Positions 18,160 through 25,150 of a stretch of DNA of 64,000 nt are shown here, piece after piece; within the stretch, counting starts at the first letter, position 1, and each line of letters starts with the position of its first letter. Origin of the DNA: Phyllobacterium zundukense (lineage in GTDB: Bacteria; Pseudomonadota; Alphaproteobacteria; Rhizobiales; Rhizobiaceae); contig NZ_CP104973.1 in the NCBI RefSeq assembly GCF_025452195.1, positions 3,641,001 through 3,705,000 of the forward strand. Reading direction: 5' to 3'. A model generated the notes under the pieces. The model made no database searches. It saw only the letters and a program-made list of their open reading frames with translations, and was not told where the DNA came from. A program made the position numbers and the translations under genes.

Positions 18160-18180
18160 CTCCAGCTCTCCAAGCTGGAG
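18160..18180. terminator. terminator hairpin between dps and the convergent small gene
   Basis: CTCCAGCT and AGCTGGAG form a perfect 8-bp stem with a 5-base loop. On the minus strand the hairpin is followed by GTTTGTTTTGTT, a good T-rich tail for the small minus-strand gene. It also lies 17 bp after the dps stop. Confidence 0.7.
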
Positions 18181-18190
18181 CTACCGATGC

Positions 18191-18394
18191 TCAATCATTG
18201 GCCTTGACCGGCCGGGCTTTCTGGTCCCGGGCGTCGGCGATAAGCGCTTCAACTGCTGAAATGTTGAGAGCCAAGGTGGCAACTTTGTTCAATGTATTGT
18301 TATCCGGAAATGCTTTTGACTTGGCAGACAACAATATCAGCTGCTTTTGAGCAGCCGTTAATCTCGATAACAATCCTTCAAGATCGTCAAGCAT
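18191..18394 (-). CDS. small conserved-looking helical protein, unknown function
   Basis: 67 residues, mostly amphipathic helix (LEGLLSRLTAAQKQLILLSA and VATLALNISAVEALIADARD), no signal peptide. ATG 18394 is preceded by GGGGAAGTG, and a GTG at 18397 is an alternative. A T-tailed hairpin directly downstream supports a real transcription unit. I do not recognise the family. Confidence 0.5.
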   Translation of the reverse strand: MLDDLEGLLSRLTAAQKQLILLSAKSKAFPDNNTLNKVATLALNISAVEALIADARDQKARPVKAND

Positions 18395-18545
18395 CACTTC
18401 CCCGTCTTATCAAGAATCATACATACGCACAGCAACACTCCATACGTGACAAGGCAAGCAATTGTATACCCACGGTTGCAAACATTACGATATCGCGTTG
18501 TGATTGAGTTCACAATATGGGATTTTCTGCAGAAGGGTTGTGGTT

Positions 18546-18812
18546 CTAGTGGGAGGTCATCCATTCGCGCGCAGCACGCAGGGCCGCCGCGATATCGGGC
18601 TTCGACATTGATTGAGCAAGTTCCGCCCGCAGTTCAGCCGCCCGGTCGCACCCCTTGATGGCGGCAATATTGAACCATTTATGGGCTGCCACAAGATCGA
18701 TAGCGCAATCCCGGCCTGTTGCGTACATAATTCCCATTTCGAAGAGAATATCTGTCTGCGCCGAGCCTCCGGCGTGCCCACTATCGGTATATTGAAGATC
18801 AAAGCGTGCCAT
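18546..18812 (-). CDS. short Sel1-like repeat protein
   Basis: 88 residues from ATG 18812, with GAGGAAT upstream. The core ILFEMGIMYATGRDCAIDLV followed by AHKWFNIAAIKGCDRAAELR fits one Sel1/TPR-like helix pair, and ALRAAREWM follows at the C-terminus. Short proteins of this kind are widespread in Rhizobiales and are thought to be scaffolding or regulatory; the exact role is unknown. Confidence 0.75.
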   Translation of the reverse strand: MARFDLQYTDSGHAGGSAQTDILFEMGIMYATGRDCAIDLVAAHKWFNIAAIKGCDRAAELRAELAQSMSKPDIAAALRAAREWMTSH

Positions 18813-19253
18813 TTTACCAAATTCCTCGTTGAACCCGAACCGTTACTTGACGAAAGTCCTGTTAGACTTCTGAGAACCGCTAGCTTTGTTGTTTGGCGTG
18901 TTCTTTTGATGCTTTTGATAATGCAGCATAGGCTTGAAATTGCTGTTAAAGGGCATGATTAACCGGGCACAAACAAAACAAAAACAACTCGTAAATTTCG
19001 GAATTTATTAAATATAACGCGCCAGCAATTGCGGGCATTTGTCGAAAATTCTCCTAAAATCCAAGTAAGAGATTTCAAGCATTTGATAACCAAAGAACAG
19101 GTTTTGTGAGGCGAGGAGTGATTACAATTTCCCGCCATTGCATGGCTGCAAGGATCGAATTTCTGTCGAAAATGACCTTGAATTACGTTTACGTGTGCGT
19201 AATATCGCCGGACTGCGTGGATGGTATGCAGCCATGCATTTCGGGAGGAAAGT
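18813..19253. other. intergenic region, 441 bp
   Basis: AT-rich spacer between divergent genes. It contains a weak 22-bp dyad (ATTACG at 19182-19187, CGTAAT at 19198-19203) that could be a regulator site for the DUF2147 gene. A 134-codon minus-strand frame crosses it and the next gene but has no ribosome site or family resemblance. Confidence 0.4.
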
Positions 19254-19601
19254 ATGAAGCGCAAAATAGTGCTGGCCTGTGCCGGTTTTATCCTCATGAC
19301 AGGCCCTGCCCTTGCGGAGGAGCCTATCGTTGGGTCATGGAAGCGGCCAAATGGAACGATCATCCAGTATTCTTCGTGCGGTGGGGATTCCTATTGCGGA
19401 ACAGTTTTGACGGGGGAATACAAGGGTAAATCGATTGGTTCAATGTCCGGCAAGGACGGATCCTATAAGGGCACAGTCAACAAGCTCGATGAAGGCAAGA
19501 CCTATAATGGCAAGGCAACGGCCAGCGGAAGCAAGCTCTCGCTCTCCGGATGTGTGATGGGTGGGCTGATCTGCAAGAGTGAAAGCCTGACCCGGCAGTA
19601 A
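19254..19601 (+). CDS. exported DUF2147-family protein
   Basis: 115 residues from ATG 19254 with GGGAGGAAAGT upstream, starting with a signal peptide (MKRKIVLACAGFILMTGPAL, cleavage near LAEE). The mature domain has GSWKRPNGTIIQYSSCGG, CGTVLTGEYKG and a C-terminal CVMGGLICKSE, the small beta-barrel pattern of DUF2147. Such proteins are periplasmic, sometimes metal- or stress-related, with no defined activity. A T-tailed hairpin follows 68 bp downstream. Confidence 0.75.
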   Translation: MKRKIVLACAGFILMTGPALAEEPIVGSWKRPNGTIIQYSSCGGDSYCGTVLTGEYKGKSIGSMSGKDGSYKGTVNKLDEGKTYNGKATASGSKLSLSGCVMGGLICKSESLTRQ

Positions 19602-19669
19602 CCAAGTTCAGGCGCCTGGACCAGATGCCGCTTGGCAATACGACGCAAGTGGTATGCTGTGATTGGAGC

Positions 19670-19704
19670 GGGAGGCAGGTTTTCACCCGCCTCCCTTTTC
19701 CTAG
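19670..19704 (+). terminator. intrinsic terminator (plus strand)
   Basis: GGGAGGCAGGT and ACCCGCCTCCC (19670-19680, 19685-19695) pair with one wobble, followed by TTTTCC. It can end the DUF2147 transcript. A related hairpin with a TTTTT tail is at 24793-24821, next to the second copy of the micro-ORF element. Confidence 0.75.
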
Positions 19705-19705
19705 A

Positions 19706-19792
19706 CTACTGAAGAGTGACCCGGATGACAACTTGCCAGCTGGTCCGGGTTCTTTTCAATTCTAGGGTGACCCTAAACGGCATATACCGCAT
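19706..19792 (-). CDS. candidate 28-residue micro-protein, element copy B
   Basis: The ATG at 19792 follows a perfect GGAGGTG six bases upstream. The 28-codon frame ends in TAG and encodes a basic peptide containing MPFRVTL, KRTR-T-SW and VIRV. The same-length frame at 24829-24915 has the same ribosome site and stop and matches at 14 of 28 residues plus several conservative changes, with no indels. Third-position differences slightly exceed first and second. The sequence also contains a CCGGA/TCCGG stem, so RNA structure could be an added or alternative reason for conservation. Confidence 0.45.
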   Translation of the reverse strand: MRYMPFRVTLELKRTRTSWQVVIRVTLQ

Positions 19793-20106
19793 AGCGCACC
19801 TCCACACCGGCTGGCTCGGTGCTTGCTGCTTCGCCCATAAGATACGCAACACATGACTTGCTTTGCCTAAAGCGACAACGAACCCAGGGTTGAACGAGTG
19901 GCCCTGCGATCCTTGCTGGCCATGCCGCTGTCGCTGGTTCCGGTCTTGTCACCAACGCTCCAGTCCTTCGGCAGGCCGGCGCGCAAGCGCTTGTCTCCGG
20001 TCTTGCTGGCGAAAGTGGTGGCCAAACTTGACCTTTGCGATGGAAACCTTTATTAACCAATCGGTTATTTAACTCAAAGGTTATACATGTACCACCGGAG
20101 GAGAGA
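19793..20106. other. intergenic region, upstream part of element B
   Basis: 314 bp before the GFA gene. The block around 19890-19905 (ACAACGAACCCAGGGTTG) resembles 25052-25069 beside element A, so the duplicated element probably includes the micro-ORF's upstream or promoter region. No other gene is evident. Confidence 0.4.
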
Positions 20107-20508
20107 GTGAAAAAGACGTATCACGGAAGTTGTCATTGCAGCGTTGTCTGCTTCGAGGCAGCCATCGATCTCGACCAAGGTACGAGCAAATGCAATTGCT
20201 CGTTTTGCGCAAAAACTCGCTTTTGGAAGGCATTCGTTGACGAAAATGCCCTGCGGGTAACCTCCGGCTCAAATTATTTGACTGAATACCAGTTTGGCAG
20301 CCGAACCATCGTCCACTTCTTCTGCCGGACGTGCGGAGTCAAACCCTTCGGCCGTGGTGAAACGGCGGATATGGGTGTGTTCTACGCCATAAACGTCGCT
20401 TGCCTGGACGATTTGACGCCTGACGAGCTGTTAAAGGCTCCCGTTGAGTACCAGGATGGAAAGCACGACCTTTGGGAGCGCAAACCCCAAGACGTTCGCC
20501 ATTTGTGA
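20107..20508 (+). CDS. GFA/CENP-V zinc-binding protein
   Basis: 133 residues from GTG 20107 after GGAGGAGAGA. The zinc-ligand pattern of the glutathione-dependent formaldehyde-activating (GFA) fold is present: GSCHCSVVCFEA at the N-terminus, KCNCSFCAKTRFWKA in the middle, and FFCRTCGVKPFGRG further on. Family members bind zinc and some have carbon-sulfur lyase-like activity; most, as here, have no assigned substrate. It stands alone between intergenic stretches. Confidence 0.85.
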   Translation: MKKTYHGSCHCSVVCFEAAIDLDQGTSKCNCSFCAKTRFWKAFVDENALRVTSGSNYLTEYQFGSRTIVHFFCRTCGVKPFGRGETADMGVFYAINVACLDDLTPDELLKAPVEYQDGKHDLWERKPQDVRHL

Positions 20509-20852
20509 AGAGTTCACATAATACCAGTTCGTTCTGATTACCCCCCATTTTCTCACGATTCAATCGATTTAGACTAAGGTATAATTGCGGAAATTCGCGA
20601 TATCTCCTATCCATCAGCTTTCAGCGTGAAGTTGTTTCGAAATGCCGAATATTGAAGTTCTTTTATCTTGTATTGTTGAGCCATCGTCGTTTGTGTGCAT
20701 CCTCCCTGCATACAAAGCCTGAGTGAAATTCTGGGAGGCCAAGAATAGAAACAGCATCGTGTGTTTTATTCGTTGGTATGTCGCCTGCCTGGATTGAACA
20801 ATGCAAGACCAAGCCGCCTGGACAGATCCTTCGCTGGTCATGGGCAAAGACA
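20509..20852. other. intergenic region with a candidate small RNA
   Basis: No convincing gene in 344 bp. The stretch 20700-20850 precedes a very strong T-tailed hairpin that no annotated plus-strand gene needs nearby (the GFA stop is 345 bp upstream). CCTCCC (20701-20706) and GGGAGG (20733-20738) could form a 5' stem. A promoter is not clear. Confidence 0.35.
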
Positions 20853-20886
20853 GGCAGCCATGGTGGTCCCTCCATGGCTGCCTTTT
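20853..20886 (+). terminator. strong intrinsic terminator
   Basis: GGCAGCCATGG and CCATGGCTGCC form a perfect 11-bp stem with an 8-base loop, followed by TTTT. It is the best terminator in this region and points to a plus-strand transcript ending here. Confidence 0.85.
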
Positions 20887-21283
20887 GCTGTCAAGAGCTC
20901 AGCGCCCATTAGGGTTTCCTGGCCCCTAGTCGCATCCGAACAGACGTCTTTCATGCTCGCATAGAACCGTTCTGCCATTGGAATCCAGGACGGGGTCAAG
21001 GGCTGGTGAGACCGAAGCCCAAAGCGTTTCCACCGGACAATCCCGCCGCCCGGCTTGAATTCACCAGCCCGTGGGTGGAACGGCTTGCTGGTTTGCAAGG
21101 CAAAAACCAAGCAGCGGTTTCCGCGCCTCAAATGCCCTATTGGCGTACGACGTACAATTCAAGAAATCACGCTTCCGGTTGAACGCGCGATGAACGAACG
21201 CATCAGCTTTGGTTCAGATCGGTTGAGCCATTGTCCCGAAGCCAACAACGCAAAGCTACACCGGGACAAGGAGTGAGGGGATC
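20887..21283. other. intergenic region, 397 bp
   Basis: Lies between the strong terminator and the small exported-protein gene. Short frames on both strands lack ribosome sites and recognisable products. It presumably contains the promoter of the downstream small gene. Confidence 0.4.
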
Positions 21284-21448
21284 ATGATACAATCAACCAC
21301 AAATTTATCGCTGCTTTTTCTGCGTGCGCTGATTTTCTCCGCCATTCTTGTTGGTCCTGTCGTGGCTTTTGCCGCAAGCTATGAGGGGCGAAACCCATCA
21401 AATGGCGGTATAGGGCTGGTTCTCCTCGTCAGTCTGCAGAGAGTTTGA
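21284..21448 (+). CDS. small membrane or exported protein, 54 residues
   Basis: ATG 21284 follows GAGTGAGGGG. The product has one strong hydrophobic segment (LFLRALIFSAILVGPVVAFA) that could be a signal peptide or a membrane anchor, a short polar part (YEGRNPSNGG) and a second hydrophobic patch. It ends 43 bp before the AMP nucleosidase gene on the same strand. No family recognised. Confidence 0.5.
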   Translation: MIQSTTNLSLLFLRALIFSAILVGPVVAFAASYEGRNPSNGGIGLVLLVSLQRV

Positions 21449-21491
21449 GACACCGCTTTTCAAGTGTCATGCTATGTCACTATATTGGGGC

Positions 21492-23000
21492 ATGGACAAA
21501 AGAATCGGAACCAAGAAGCCCACCGCCATCAGCATGCCCAGCCATGTAGAAGCGCAAGAATTTACCGATGCCAAGGCAGCTGTTCAGGCGCTCAGCGTGC
21601 TTTATGAACGCAATACGCAATTTTTGCGCGATGCCTTCGACAGGGTTGCGCGCGGCGAAGAACGCGACACAATGCATTTCCGCGCTTTCTATCCGGAAGT
21701 GCGTCTTTCAACATCGAGCTATGCGCAGATCGATTCCCGCCTGGCATTCGGCCATGTGTCGGCGCCCGGCCAATATACGGCGACTATCACGCGACCGGAC
21801 CTGTTCGACAATTATCTTGAGGAACAGATACGGCTGTTGATCCGCAACCACGGCGGTCCCGTGACGGTGCAGGAATCCACAACGCCGATCCCCATCCACT
21901 TTGCCTTTCTTGAGGGCACCCACGTGGAATCATCTGTAGCGGATGCATTCACCCGCCCGCTTCGCGATCTCTTCGATGTTCCGGATCTCGCAGCGACGGA
22001 TGATCGCATCGTCAACGGCGAATATGAAACCGACGACCTCGACAGTATCATGCCTCTGTCGCCATTTACCGCACAACGGGTCGACTATTCCCTGCACCGA
22101 CTGTCGCACTACACGGCGACGCGACCGATGCATTTTCAGAACTACGTGCTGTTTACCAACTACCAGTTCTACATCGACGAATTTTGCGCATTGGCGCGCG
22201 GACAGATGGCGGAAGGCGGCGGCAGCTATCAGCGGTTTATCGAGCCGGGTAACCTGATCACCGAAGCCGGTGATGATGCACCGACGTCGGGTGTTCCAAT
22301 TGGCCGGCTACCGCAGATGCCGGCTTATCACCTCGCACGTGACGACGGTTCGGGCATCACCATGGTCAATATCGGTGTCGGCCCTTCCAACGCCAAGACG
22401 ATTACCGATCATATCGCCGTGCTGAGGCCGCACGCCTGGCTAATGCTTGGCCACTGCGCCGGGCTGCGCAATACGCAAGCGCTTGGCGACTATGTATTGG
22501 CCCATGCCTACGTGCGCGAAGATCATGTGCTGGATGACGATTTGCCGGTCTGGGTGCCGATCCCCGCACTTGCCGAAGTGCAGGTCGCACTTGAACAGGC
22601 AGTCGCGGAAATCACCGGGCTCGAGGGATATGATCTGAAGCGCATCATGCGTACCGGTACCGTGGCAACAATCGACAACCGCAATTGGGAGCTACGGGAC
22701 CAGCGCGGCCCCGTTAAACGGTTGTCGCAATCGCGCGCGATCGCGCTCGACATGGAATCGGCGACAATTGCGGCCAATGGTTTTCGCTTTCGCGTGCCTT
22801 ACGGAACGCTGCTATGCGTCTCGGACAAGCCGCTGCATGGTGAACTGAAACTGCCGGGCATGGCGACGGAGTTTTATAAACGCCAAGTGGCGCAACATTT
22901 GCAGATCGGCATTCGTGCCCTTGAAAAGCTGGCTGAAATGCCACCCGAGAAATTGCACTCCAGAAAGTTGCGCAGTTTCTACGAAATGGCATTTCAATAG
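21492..23000 (+). CDS. amn: AMP nucleosidase
   Basis: 502 residues from ATG 21492 (an ATG at 21474 is possible but lacks a ribosome site). It hydrolyses AMP to adenine and ribose-5-phosphate, controlling the adenylate pool. An N-terminal regulatory domain (about 1-210) precedes a nucleoside-phosphorylase-like catalytic domain with NIGVGPSNAKTITDHIAVLR, HAWLMLGHCAGLR, LDMESATIAANGFRFRVPYG and CVSDKPLHGELKLPG. Length and motifs fit Amn rather than the purine phosphorylases. It converges on the VOC gene with only 3 bp between stops. Confidence 0.93.
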   Translation: MDKRIGTKKPTAISMPSHVEAQEFTDAKAAVQALSVLYERNTQFLRDAFDRVARGEERDTMHFRAFYPEVRLSTSSYAQIDSRLAFGHVSAPGQYTATITRPDLFDNYLEEQIRLLIRNHGGPVTVQESTTPIPIHFAFLEGTHVESSVADAFTRPLRDLFDVPDLAATDDRIVNGEYETDDLDSIMPLSPFTAQRVDYSLHRLSHYTATRPMHFQNYVLFTNYQFYIDEFCALARGQMAEGGGSYQRFIEPGNLITEAGDDAPTSGVPIGRLPQMPAYHLARDDGSGITMVNIGVGPSNAKTITDHIAVLRPHAWLMLGHCAGLRNTQALGDYVLAHAYVREDHVLDDDLPVWVPIPALAEVQVALEQAVAEITGLEGYDLKRIMRTGTVATIDNRNWELRDQRGPVKRLSQSRAIALDMESATIAANGFRFRVPYGTLLCVSDKPLHGELKLPGMATEFYKRQVAQHLQIGIRALEKLAEMPPEKLHSRKLRSFYEMAFQ

Positions 23001-23003
23001 GAG

Positions 23004-23771
23004 CTATTTGCGAGGACCAAGAAGAGCGAATGACACGCCCTGTGGATCGAGCGCTTGCAAAACCCACTGCTCGCCGGGAACTTCCACCGGCCCGAAGACC
23101 ACGTTGCCGCCCTTGTCTTTGATCCGCGATTCAGCGGCGTTAATATCGTCCACGCAGATATAATAGCACCAGGCTGGACGGGTTGACGGCTCAGGATTGT
23201 TCATCATGGCGCCAAACATTTGGCCGTCGCGCTCTACGATCTGGTATGTGCCCATGCCGCCCATATCCATGGCTTCGCCCTTGGTCCAGCCAAACAGGCC
23301 GGAATAGAATTCAAAGGCACTCTTCCAGTCGCTGGTGTTCAATTCGTGCCATCCGACTGTACCCGGTGTAGGGGGTTTGGGATTGTCGCCGCGATCCTCC
23401 ATCGATGGCTTGAACAGAGTGAACGGCGCCCCCTGCGGATCGGCAGCGATCGCGAACCTGCCGACGTCCGGTATGTCCTGCGGTTCGACCGTTATCTTGC
23501 CTCCCGCATCCTTTACACGCGCGGCAAACTGATCGACGTCATCGACAGCAATATAGCCGGACCACATTGACTCGACGCCGGTATTGCAGCCCTCCGGCAT
23601 TGTCATCATACCGGCAACCGGAGCTTCACCGACTTTCATCAAGGTGTATTTCATCTGCGGATGGCCAGCGTCTTGTGCACTCCAGCCGACGACATTGCTA
23701 TAGAAGCGCTCGGCAGATTCAGCATCGCTGGTCATCAGTTCGTACCAAACAAAATTACCGGAATTGGACAT
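23004..23771 (-). CDS. VOC-family protein with two glyoxalase-like domains
   Basis: 255 residues with GGAGGAG just before ATG 23771. It has two vicinal-oxygen-chelate modules, one starting FVWYELMTSDAESAERFYSN and one starting VGWHELNTSDWKSAFEFYSG. The tandem layout resembles bacterial CFP30B-type proteins. Catalytic function and metal use are unknown. It is divergent from the MarR gene, whose operator region lies 57-85 bp upstream, so the MarR protein may control it. Confidence 0.85.
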   Translation of the reverse strand: MSNSGNFVWYELMTSDAESAERFYSNVVGWSAQDAGHPQMKYTLMKVGEAPVAGMMTMPEGCNTGVESMWSGYIAVDDVDQFAARVKDAGGKITVEPQDIPDVGRFAIAADPQGAPFTLFKPSMEDRGDNPKPPTPGTVGWHELNTSDWKSAFEFYSGLFGWTKGEAMDMGGMGTYQIVERDGQMFGAMMNNPEPSTRPAWCYYICVDDINAAESRIKDKGGNVVFGPVEVPGEQWVLQALDPQGVSFALLGPRK

Positions 23772-23827
23772 GATAACTCCTCCTTCTCATGATCGACCGG
23801 ATTGTATAGATGGCTCGTGTCTGGATG

Positions 23828-23856
23828 TTGACATTTACGTTGATATCAACATATAT
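23828..23856 (+). promoter_or_regulatory. MarR promoter with embedded operator; possible leaderless start
   Basis: TTGACA (23828-23833), a 17-bp spacer and ATATAT (23851-23856) read toward the MarR gene. The spacer ends in the 12-bp palindrome GTTGATATCAAC (23839-23850), a good place for autorepression. The predicted start point falls at or next to the ATG at 23862, and no ribosome site is visible, so the mRNA may be leaderless. Confidence 0.6.
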
Positions 23857-23861
23857 AGGCC

Positions 23862-24308
23862 ATGTCAAAGCCGATTTCAGTTCCTTTCGAAACAACAATT
23901 CACGTTCGCGATACGTGCCTGTGCCTTGCTGTACAACGGGCCGCGCGCGCCCTAGCCCGCCGCTTCGATGAAGCTATGCGGCCCTATGACCTCACCAACG
24001 GACAGTTTTCGCTGCTGATGTCGCTGAACCGGCCGTCGCCACCCAATCTGAGTTCCGTGGCTTCATTGCTCGCGATGGACCGAACCACACTCACCGCCGC
24101 CCTTAAGCCGCTGGAGCGACGTGGCCTGGTTAAGGTCGTGGTCGATCCCGCTGACAAACGCAGCCGCCTCATGGCTCTTACACCCGACGGGATGCGCCTT
24201 CTTTCCGATGTCGTGCCGATATGGAAGAGGTCCCATGGCAAACTTGAAGAACTGCTCATAGACGGCGAGCATGATGGACTTCTAAGAGGCTTGAAAAAGC
24301 TCTTGTGA
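23862..24308 (+). CDS. MarR-family transcriptional regulator
   Basis: 148 residues with the winged helix-turn-helix of MarR proteins: SSVASLLAMDRTTLTAALKP as recognition region, then LERRGLVKVVVDPADKRSRL as the wing. A dimerisation helix precedes it (AVQRAARALARRFDEAMRPY). It sits between two VOC-family genes and is divergent from one, so it probably responds to a small aromatic or oxidising ligand and controls these genes and itself (inference). Confidence 0.88.
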   Translation: MSKPISVPFETTIHVRDTCLCLAVQRAARALARRFDEAMRPYDLTNGQFSLLMSLNRPSPPNLSSVASLLAMDRTTLTAALKPLERRGLVKVVVDPADKRSRLMALTPDGMRLLSDVVPIWKRSHGKLEELLIDGEHDGLLRGLKKLL

Positions 24309-24310
24309 TC

Positions 24311-24667
24311 TCAATCAACAGCATGAGCCAAGATGTTGACCAATCGCCCGGTTGGGTCGCGGACGTAGAAACGCCGGACGCCCCAGGGCTCATCTGCGAT
24401 ATTATAAGCGATTTCATAGCCGGCTGTTTTCATTCGCTCATAGACGATATCGACATCCTCGACTTCAATCGAAATGTCGGGCACAGGGGTGCCTGACCCT
24501 CCTTCGCTGGCGATGCTGATTTGCGGCTTTGCAGAAATGTCGGCTGCAAATGTCAGAATCCACCCATGATCCATGACGACTTCCAGTTCCAGCGAGTTTT
24601 CATAGAAGTCACGAACTCTGCCGGGATCAGGACATGCGAAATTTGGAACGATGCGTTTTACGATCAC
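24311..24667 (-). CDS. small VOC-family (glyoxalase-like) protein
   Basis: 118 residues from GTG 24667 with GGAGGG upstream. A single VOC domain: NFACPDPGRVRDFYENSLEL at the N-terminus and WGVRRFYVRDPTGRLVNILA at the C-terminus, the usual beta-alpha-beta-beta-beta repeats. Single-domain members act as dimers in lyases, dioxygenases or resistance proteins; the substrate is not evident. Its stop is 2 bp from that of the MarR gene (convergent). Confidence 0.85.
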   Translation of the reverse strand: MIVKRIVPNFACPDPGRVRDFYENSLELEVVMDHGWILTFAADISAKPQISIASEGGSGTPVPDISIEVEDVDIVYERMKTAGYEIAYNIADEPWGVRRFYVRDPTGRLVNILAHAVD

Positions 24668-24792
24668 GGGACACCCTCCTCAAGTTGAGTCTCGTCCGAG
24701 CTCTCACACTAATCATCTCTGTCATGCGTCTAAAGTCCAAAACAGCGCTGCTTGGAAATAATGGGAAAGCTGCTATATTCTGTATTGGAGTA

Positions 24793-24821
24793 GGGAGCGG
24801 GCTTCCGCCCACCCCCTTTTT
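24793..24821 (+). terminator. intrinsic terminator beside element A (plus strand)
   Basis: GGGAGCGGGC and GCCCACCCCC pair around a 4-base loop with two mismatches, followed by five T. No plus-strand gene ends here, since the upstream neighbour is on the minus strand. It therefore either ends a short unannotated transcript or belongs to the duplicated element, as at 19670-19704. Confidence 0.6.
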
Positions 24822-24828
24822 CACTGAA

Positions 24829-24915
24829 CTATTTGATTTGAACCCGGATGCTGAGTGACCAGCTTATCCGGGTTCTTTTCATCGTCAGTGTGACGCTAAA
24901 CGGTAAAAACCGCAT
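24829..24915 (-). CDS. candidate 28-residue micro-protein, element copy A
   Basis: ATG 24915 lies six bases after GGAGG. The 28-codon frame ends in TAG and encodes a basic peptide with LPFSVTL, KRTR-I-SW and SIRV. It pairs codon for codon with the frame at 19706-19792. The flanks are also related: a GC-rich hairpin after the stop, a CGG-loop-CCG dyad at the start codon, and an ACAACGAA-GCAGGGTTG block about 140 bp upstream. The peptide resembles no family I know. A structured RNA on either strand is the main alternative. Confidence 0.45.
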   Translation of the reverse strand: MRFLPFSVTLTMKRTRISWSLSIRVQIK

Positions 24916-25150
24916 AGTTCACCTCCAAGTTTTAAAGGCAAGGCTTTGCCAGAGTCGGAGTAGCCAATCTTCCCCGATATACCGGTTCACTCGATATGCG
25001 CCGCGTCTGCCTACAGAACCCTCCACACATGGCTGGAATTGTCACAGACCACAACGAATGCAGGGTTGCATAAAGTGCGGGCGAAGGCGCTGCGGGTTGT
25101 CCTACGATCACAAGCGCTGGCATCTTGATTGCGTCGCAATTGCCGGTTTA

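Noticed and set aside
18959..19363. 134-codon minus-strand frame
   Set aside because: It overlaps the DUF2147 gene, which has a signal peptide and ribosome site, and the product is composition-like noise.
20614..20847. 77-codon minus-strand frame before the strong terminator
   Set aside because: Its start lacks a ribosome site and the product resembles nothing. A candidate plus-strand RNA fits the hairpin better.
24848..25150. N-terminal extension of the exonuclease/phosphatase frame
   Set aside because: This part translates the antisense of micro-ORF element A and its upstream region; membrane helices begin only after 25151.
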